Source: Clostridiales bacterium
GTDB lineage: Bacteria > Bacillota > Clostridia > Lachnospirales > Anaerotignaceae
DNA length: 19,536 nucleotides
NCBI GenBank assembly: GCA_018364635.1
Contig: JAGZLR010000037.1
Coordinates: forward strand, 1 to 19,536
Direction: 5' to 3'
Shown here in pieces: positions 15,801-19,536 of the stretch. Position 1 is the stretch's first letter. Each line of letters opens with the position of its first letter. The position numbers and the translations under genes were made by a program. The notes below the pieces were generated by a model, which had not been told where the DNA came from, searched no databases, and saw only the letters and a list, made by a program, of their open reading frames with translations.

Positions 15801-16217
15801 ATGAGCTCATCTAAATTCATGGTCTTTAAGCTGAAAGAAGTGATAAAAACAGCTGTATTCGCAGTTCTTGGCCTTATCATCATTGTGGGAATCATCTGCT
15901 TTTTCACAGGCGGTAAAGACAACGAGACAGCCTATGTTCCTGGCGTTTACTCCTGCCCAGTGGGTCTGCAAGACGAATTGGCCATTGTGGAAGTCACAGT
16001 GACAAAAAATCGGATTCAATCTGTAGACCTCATACATACTGCTCAAAACGTGCCAGTGTTCTATCCTCTTTTGGATTCAGTGGCAGAGTCAGTAGGAGAC
16101 CAAATCGTACAAAAACAATCTGCGCAGATTACCTTGCCGGAAGAATCCCCTGTTACCGCCAGCCTGATTACAGAGGCAGTAGAAAAATGCCTGCAAGATG
16201 CACAGCAATTTCAGTAA
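15801..16217 (+). CDS. Membrane-anchored FMN-binding-like domain protein, flavin site lost
   Basis: Protein of 138 residues: an N-terminal membrane anchor (about 15-36) followed by an outside-facing domain. The domain opens AYVPGVYSCPVG and continues with IVEVTVTKNRIQSVDLIHT, the pattern of the FMN_bind domain found in RnfG/NqrC-like proteins. In the family a Thr of SGA(S/T)xT carries FMN attached by ApbE. Here the matching stretch is EESPVTASLITEAV (114-127), with Pro117 at the flavin position, so covalent FMN is unlikely. It may be a structural relative with another role. The start at ATG 15801 has AGAGAGG 8 nt upstream; a TTG at 15780 is not needed. Single gene, divergent from addB, ended by a strong terminator. 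Confidence 0.7.
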   Translation: MSSSKFMVFKLKEVIKTAVFAVLGLIIIVGIICFFTGGKDNETAYVPGVYSCPVGLQDELAIVEVTVTKNRIQSVDLIHTAQNVPVFYPLLDSVAESVGDQIVQKQSAQITLPEESPVTASLITEAVEKCLQDAQQFQ

Positions 16218-16219
16218 TC

Positions 16220-16246
16220 AAAAATCCCCTGTTTCAGGGGATTTTT
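16220..16246. terminator. Bidirectional intrinsic terminator
   Basis: Perfect 12-bp stem (16220-16231 with 16235-16246) around TTT, GC-rich core CCCCTG/CAGGGG and A/T flanks that form a U-tract in both directions. It begins two bases after the FMN-binding-like gene and also lies downstream of the ruv operon on the minus strand. Confidence 0.92.
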
Positions 16247-16297
16247 ATATCCTTCTCACTTTTTAGTACAAAATCTTTGGGCTCTCTCATCTTTAAC

Positions 16298-16540
16298 TTA
16301 TTGGAACTCTTTCCAGTAACCTTTCACATTATTTTCTAGTACCGCATCATAATAAGAATCTGCAATCTCAAAAATCTCGCTTTCATCTTGAATGGTAAAA
16401 TTTTTTTTGCCTTTCATGTTTGTCTGCGCCCAGGTAAGAAATTCTTTTTCCCATTGGTTTGCTCCTTTTTCGCCCAACTCTTCGTAGCAGCAGATTTCGT
16501 CCTTTACTTCCTCTATCAATTCTTCTATTGTCAGTTTCAT
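16298..16540 (-). CDS. Small acidic protein of unknown function in the ruv operon
   Basis: 80-residue soluble protein that I do not recognise. It is acidic in its N-terminal half (MKLTIEELIEEVKDE), has a CysCys pair at 17-18 and is rich in aromatic residues toward the end (DSYYDAVLENNVKGYWKEF). It looks mostly helical, with no signal peptide or membrane segment. The start at 16540 has AGGAGG 7 nt upstream, and this ribosome binding site overlaps the ruvB stop, so it is translated as the third gene of ruvA-ruvB. A terminator follows about 50 nt after its stop. The strong ribosome binding site and tight packing make it a real gene. Operon membership suggests a link to DNA repair, but this is inference only. 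Confidence 0.82.
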   Translation of the reverse strand: MKLTIEELIEEVKDEICCYEELGEKGANQWEKEFLTWAQTNMKGKKNFTIQDESEIFEIADSYYDAVLENNVKGYWKEFQ

Positions 16541-16551
16541 TCCTACTCCTC

Positions 16552-17553
16552 CTATTTCACTGGATATGTTCTGCCAAAGTGCCGATAACCACCTTCTGTT
16601 ACAATTCTGCCTCGAGGCGTTCTTTGTATATATCCCAATTGAATTAAATATGGTTCGTATACATCCTCAATAGTCTCTGCGCTCTCTCCAATAGAGACAC
16701 CTAACGTTTCTACGCCTACAGGACCACCGCCAAACTTATCAATCATTGCCAAAAGCATTTTTCGGTCCACCTGATCCAATCCCATTTTATCTATTTCCAA
16801 AAGATCCAAAGCAAATTTCGATACTTCCTCTGTAATCCGCCCGTCATATTTCACCTGAGCAAAATCCCGCACTCGTTTTAACAGACGGTTGGCAATTCTT
16901 GGTGTACCTCTGCTGCGCCTGGCAATTTCTTCTGCCCCTTCATCATCAATGTCTACCCCAAAGACACCCGCAGACCTACAGATAATCGTCTTTAGTTCAT
17001 CCACCCTATATGGTTCCAGCCGATGAATTACACCAAATCGGTCTCTCAAAGGCGCCGATAGAAGGCCAATCCTAGTAGTTGCGCCAATCAAAGTAAAGTG
17101 AGGCAGATCCAACCGTACATTTCTAGCGCCGGCGCCTTTTCCTATGACAATATCAATGACAAAATCTTCCATCGCCGGATATAAAATTTCCTCAATCATC
17201 CGGTTTAACCTGTGGATTTCATCTACAAACAGAATATCGCCTTCACTTAAATTATTTAATATGGCGGCCATATCCCCAGGCCGTTCAATAGCCGGACCAG
17301 AGGTTGTCTTAATATGAACCCCCATTTCCTCAGCAATAATATTGGAAAGGGTAGTTTTTCCAAGACCTGGAGGGCCGTAAAGCAGCACATGGTCTAAAGA
17401 CTCTTTTCTTTGTTTTGCAGCTTGAATAAAAACTTTTAAGTTTGATTTTATTTTTTCCTGTCCAATATAATTTTCCAGTGTCTGCGGTCTCAGTTTTGGT
17501 TCCAGTTCCATGTCTTCTTCTCTGAGTCCAGACGTAATAATCCGGTTTTCCAT
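16552..17553 (-). CDS. ruvB: Holliday junction branch migration helicase RuvB
   Basis: AAA+ motor that drives branch migration of Holliday junctions with RuvA. 333 residues, the usual length. N-terminal LRPQTLENYIGQ is the family signature; Walker A is GPPGLGKT (60-67), Walker B/DEIH at 111-114, sensor-1 region LIGATTRIG, arginine-finger region LRDRFGVIHRL, and the C-terminal winged helix ends GYIQRTPRGRI. The start is ATG 17553, 6 nt after AGGTG; the in-frame GTG at 17562 lies within that ribosome binding site. It follows ruvA by 13 nt. No ruvC is nearby, as expected for Firmicutes, which use RecU-type resolvases or RuvC elsewhere. Confidence 0.98.
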   Translation of the reverse strand: MENRIITSGLREEDMELEPKLRPQTLENYIGQEKIKSNLKVFIQAAKQRKESLDHVLLYGPPGLGKTTLSNIIAEEMGVHIKTTSGPAIERPGDMAAILNNLSEGDILFVDEIHRLNRMIEEILYPAMEDFVIDIVIGKGAGARNVRLDLPHFTLIGATTRIGLLSAPLRDRFGVIHRLEPYRVDELKTIICRSAGVFGVDIDDEGAEEIARRSRGTPRIANRLLKRVRDFAQVKYDGRITEEVSKFALDLLEIDKMGLDQVDRKMLLAMIDKFGGGPVGVETLGVSIGESAETIEDVYEPYLIQLGYIQRTPRGRIVTEGGYRHFGRTYPVK

Positions 17554-17566
17554 GTTTGTCACCTGT

Positions 17567-18169
17567 TTATTTCATCATAATTTTTAACGACTGCCTTAGT
17601 ATCTCTTCTGTGGATAGCTCTGCGCAGTCAATACAAGAAACAGCCTGGACCGCCTCACTTCTGCTGTAACCTAAAGCAGTCAGCGCCTCTACTGCCTCCA
17701 ACTTACCATCTGACAGAGCAAAAGATTCCTGTTGTCCAACAATTTTTGTCGTCTGCAAGAAATCCTCATTTTTGAATTTATCTTTTAGGTCCAGCACAAT
17801 TCTTTGTGCCGTCTTTAACCCAATTCCAGGCGCTTTGCTGAGAGCCTTTACATCATCTGACAGCACTGCCATGACCAAATCCGCAGGAGACAATACAGAT
17901 AACACACCCAAGCCGCCTTTTGGCCCAATCCCTGATACTGTAATCAATTTTTCAAAAATACGCAGTTCCTCCAAAGACAAAAAGCCAAAAAGAGAAATCC
18001 CATCCTCTTTCACACTCATATAAGTATGTATCTTCACTTCTTCTTCTAATTTTGGCAGACGTTCCAGCGTCGCAGCAGAAATATAAATTCTATACCCAAT
18101 ACCAGACACATCTATAATCACATAGGTTTCTGCTATATATTCCAAAATACCTTTGATATATGAAATCAT
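17567..18169 (-). CDS. ruvA: Holliday junction branch migration protein RuvA
   Basis: Tetrameric junction-binding partner of RuvB. 200 residues. An N-terminal OB fold (MISYIKGILEYIAETYVIIDVSGIGYRI) is followed by two helix-hairpin-helix motifs, VSGIGPKGGL (78-87) and APGIGLKTAQRI (113-124), and a C-terminal RuvB-binding domain (ALTALGYSRSEAVQAV). I start at ATG 18169, which matches family N-termini; GGAG lies 11 nt upstream, slightly far. The in-frame GTG at 18181 sits inside the ribosome binding site. First gene of the ruvA-ruvB-small protein operon, with its own promoter. Confidence 0.97.
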   Translation of the reverse strand: MISYIKGILEYIAETYVIIDVSGIGYRIYISAATLERLPKLEEEVKIHTYMSVKEDGISLFGFLSLEELRIFEKLITVSGIGPKGGLGVLSVLSPADLVMAVLSDDVKALSKAPGIGLKTAQRIVLDLKDKFKNEDFLQTTKIVGQQESFALSDGKLEAVEALTALGYSRSEAVQAVSCIDCAELSTEEILRQSLKIMMK

Positions 18170-18196
18170 ACAGTTTTCCACTCCCTTTAATATTTT

Positions 18197-18225
18197 ATTA
18201 TACTAGAACCATGAGAAAACCTCAA
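18197..18225 (-). promoter_or_regulatory. ruvA: Sigma-A promoter for the ruvAB operon
   Basis: TTGAGG (18225-18220), exact 17-bp spacer, TATAAT (18202-18197). The start is predicted about 20 nt upstream of the ruvA start. No LexA-type box (GAACN4GTTC) is visible beside it. Confidence 0.8.
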
Positions 18226-18290
18226 TCACTTTCTGAAAGCATAAATGTCTATAAAGCATTTTCCCTATTCTCGTATCAAAATTTTATCAA

Positions 18291-18340
18291 ACCAAAAAAA
18301 GAAAGCAGCTTTTCTTTCCTAAAAGAAAAACCGCTTTCTT
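18291..18340 (-). terminator. Intrinsic terminator after the spore protein gene
   Basis: Nineteen-base arms (18299-18317 and 18322-18340) pair with two mismatches around a 4-nt loop; on the minus strand a run of T follows (TTTTTTT). It isolates the spore gene from ruvA. Confidence 0.85.
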
Positions 18341-18375
18341 CTTTAAACACTATGCTGCAATTTTCAAAATATCAA

Positions 18376-18603
18376 TTACAATGTCTGGCCTTTTTCTGCC
18401 ATCATTTTTTCCTGATTTTCAATCATTTTTTTCACCATATAACCGCCTACATAACCGTTCTGAGCACTTGTCAGATCTCCGTTGTAACCTTGTTTTAATG
18501 GCACGCCGATTTCACTTGCAACTTCATACTTAAACTTATCAAGGGCTGCTCTTGCTTCTGGCACATTGACTCTGTTGCTAGATCCTGAATTTCCTGTTGA
18601 CAT
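18376..18603 (-). CDS. Small acid-soluble spore protein, alpha/beta type
   Basis: DNA-coating protein of the dormant spore, 75 residues. Box 1 LDKFKYEVASEIGVPLKQGYNGDLTSAQNGYVGG contains the germination-protease site: the family cuts after the Glu of (T/Y)E-(F/I/V)A-(S/N)E, here between Glu27 and Val28. Box 2, GYVGGYMVKKMIE (50-62), contacts DNA. The start ATG at 18603 has AAGGAGG 8 nt upstream. A sigma-G-like promoter precedes it and a strong terminator follows, so it is a single-gene forespore unit. Its presence indicates a spore former. Confidence 0.96.
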   Translation of the reverse strand: MSTGNSGSSNRVNVPEARAALDKFKYEVASEIGVPLKQGYNGDLTSAQNGYVGGYMVKKMIENQEKMMAEKGQTL

Positions 18604-18649
18604 TTTATTTTCCTCCTTTATAAGAAAAACTGTTTTTTTGTTGCAGGAA

Positions 18650-18678
18650 TAGTATGTGCTGTAGAAAAAGAATTATCC
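18650..18678 (-). promoter_or_regulatory. Sigma-G-like forespore promoter
   Basis: The -10 CATACTA (18656-18650) exactly matches the sigma-G consensus CATWCTA-type element. GGATA (18678-18674), 17 bp upstream, is close to the -35 consensus GHATR. The placement before a spore protein gene supports the call. Confidence 0.72.
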
Positions 18679-18746
18679 TGTCAGTTTTAGGTTAAAAAGT
18701 ATGAAATTGTTTCCTATTTTTGTGACAAAAAAAGCAAAAAAATCAA

Positions 18747-19536
18747 TTAAAGTGACTGAAATCCCTCTGTCTTTAATGATAAGTCAACTGTTGGAAGATA
18801 CTTTTTCATATCTATTCCCAAATACTGGCAGCAATCAGCCATTTCTAAAACCGTATTATCATTCACCGGAATTCCTTCTTTCATCAATCGCGCCACTGCT
18901 TCTACTTCTTTTTCGCCATGGGTATAAATCCGCGCTGCCCCTTCCGCCTTTGGCAAATCCCGAATCTCTTGAAGAAAGGCAGACATTTTTTGTTTAATCT
19001 CTTCTCTTGTGCCGAAAAGATCAGGATCAATTACCATACATCCATGACATGTACCAAACATTCCATCGTCACCAATATGGTTGGAGGTTCTTCCCAAAGA
19101 CAAAACAGAAGAGAATATTTCAGATATCATGCCGTAACCATAACCTTTATGCCCTCCTGTCAATTCGCTGGAACCACCTAACGGTAAAATACCACCGCCT
19201 TTTTTTGCCAAAATATTTTTCAACACATCCGCAGAGTCTGTGGAATCTTTGCCCTGAGCGTTTAAAGCCCATCCATGCGGAAGCGCTGCACCCTTTTTAT
19301 TGTAGACTTCAAGCTTTCCTCTTGTCACAACCGTTGTAGAGGCATCAAAAAGAAAGTCTACAGGCTGCGCCGGCATGGCAATGGCAATTGGATTACTTCC
19401 CAACATAGCCATTCTAGCGTTGGTAGGTACCATAATAGATTCGGAATTCGTCGTTGCCAACCCGATCAATCCCTGATCGCATGCCATTTTTGCATAGTAC
19501 CCACAGATGCCATAGTGGTTGGAGTTTCTTACAGTA
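18747..19536 (-). CDS. Ldh-family (malate/L-lactate-type) NAD(P)-dependent dehydrogenase, 5' end missing
   Basis: C-terminal 262 residues of a dehydrogenase of the Ldh_2 family (malate, L-lactate, ureidoglycolate or sulfolactate dehydrogenases), which is unrelated to classical LDH. The fragment begins TVRNSNHYGICGYY, which carries the conserved catalytic His of the SNHYG motif; about 110 residues are missing beyond the window. Further family blocks are GLATTNSESIMVPTNA, LGSNPIAIAMP, FDASTTVVTRGKLEVY, LPHGWALN and GGHKGYGYGMISEIFSSVLSG-like (here SVLSLGRTSNHIG). The C-terminus HGEKEVEA...IPVNDNTVLEM is also typical. Substrate specificity cannot be assigned. No clear terminator was seen after the stop, only T-rich sequence. 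Confidence 0.92.
   Translation of the reverse strand, partial: TVRNSNHYGICGYYAKMACDQGLIGLATTNSESIMVPTNARMAMLGSNPIAIAMPAQPVDFLFDASTTVVTRGKLEVYNKKGAALPHGWALNAQGKDSTDSADVLKNILAKKGGGILPLGGSSELTGGHKGYGYGMISEIFSSVLSLGRTSNHIGDDGMFGTCHGCMVIDPDLFGTREEIKQKMSAFLQEIRDLPKAEGAARIYTHGEKEVEAVARLMKEGIPVNDNTVLEMADCCQYLGIDMKKYLPTVDLSLKTEGFQSL

Noticed and set aside
18701..18997. Plus-strand reading frame of 98 residues at the right end
   Set aside because: It overlaps the dehydrogenase gene on the other strand, has no ribosome binding site and no family-like sequence.

Overview
The window looks like chromosomal core DNA of a spore-forming, low-to-medium GC Firmicute (class Clostridia, most likely Lachnospiraceae). 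The evidence is an alpha/beta-type spore protein behind a sigma-G-like promoter, a SCIFF peptide with its radical SAM maturase (a Clostridia signature) beside secDF, an AddB helicase-nuclease subunit, and strong AGGAGG ribosome binding sites. Both ends cut genes: an ABC permease at the left (3' part missing) and an Ldh-family dehydrogenase at the right (5' part missing). No gene-free stretch exceeds 300 bases. No rRNA, tRNA, CRISPR array, insertion sequence or prophage was seen.

Almost everything is on the minus strand, so transcription runs from right to left. Right end (16.3-19.5 kb): the Ldh-family dehydrogenase, a spore protein gene with its own promoter and terminator, then a ruvA-ruvB operon that carries a small acidic protein of unknown function. 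Middle (11.3-16.2 kb): a plus-strand gene for a membrane-anchored FMN-binding-like protein that has lost its flavin-attachment Thr, a divergent addB with no addA next to it, and a plus-strand PHP phosphoesterase convergent with addB.

Centre (4.4-11.2 kb): a YrzE/TIGR04086-type membrane protein, the 46-residue SCIFF precursor (scfA), its SPASM radical SAM maturase (scfB), secD-secF, recJ and apt. ScfB would form thioether crosslinks in ScfA, and SecDF assists Sec export. Two hairpins lie between scfA and scfB and probably set the precursor:maturase ratio. secDF has its own TTGACG-N17-TATAAT promoter.

Left (0-4.3 kb): rplS and lepB, each followed by a clear intrinsic terminator, then a response regulator-histidine kinase pair and a bacitracin/lantibiotic-type ABC exporter (ATPase plus permease). 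Between kinase and ATPase genes are four head-to-tail 11-bp repeats (consensus CAAGGTTRATR) directly upstream of an extended -10 element. This is the layout of an OmpR-type activator site and probably ties the two-component system to the transporter.

The most noteworthy items are the 11-bp repeat operator, the regulatory architecture of the scfAB locus (palindrome, two hairpins, mini-ORF over the maturase start), the degenerate FMN-binding protein, and the addB gene without addA. I see no clearly new multi-gene system; the SCIFF locus is the most unusual biology, and its family is already known.
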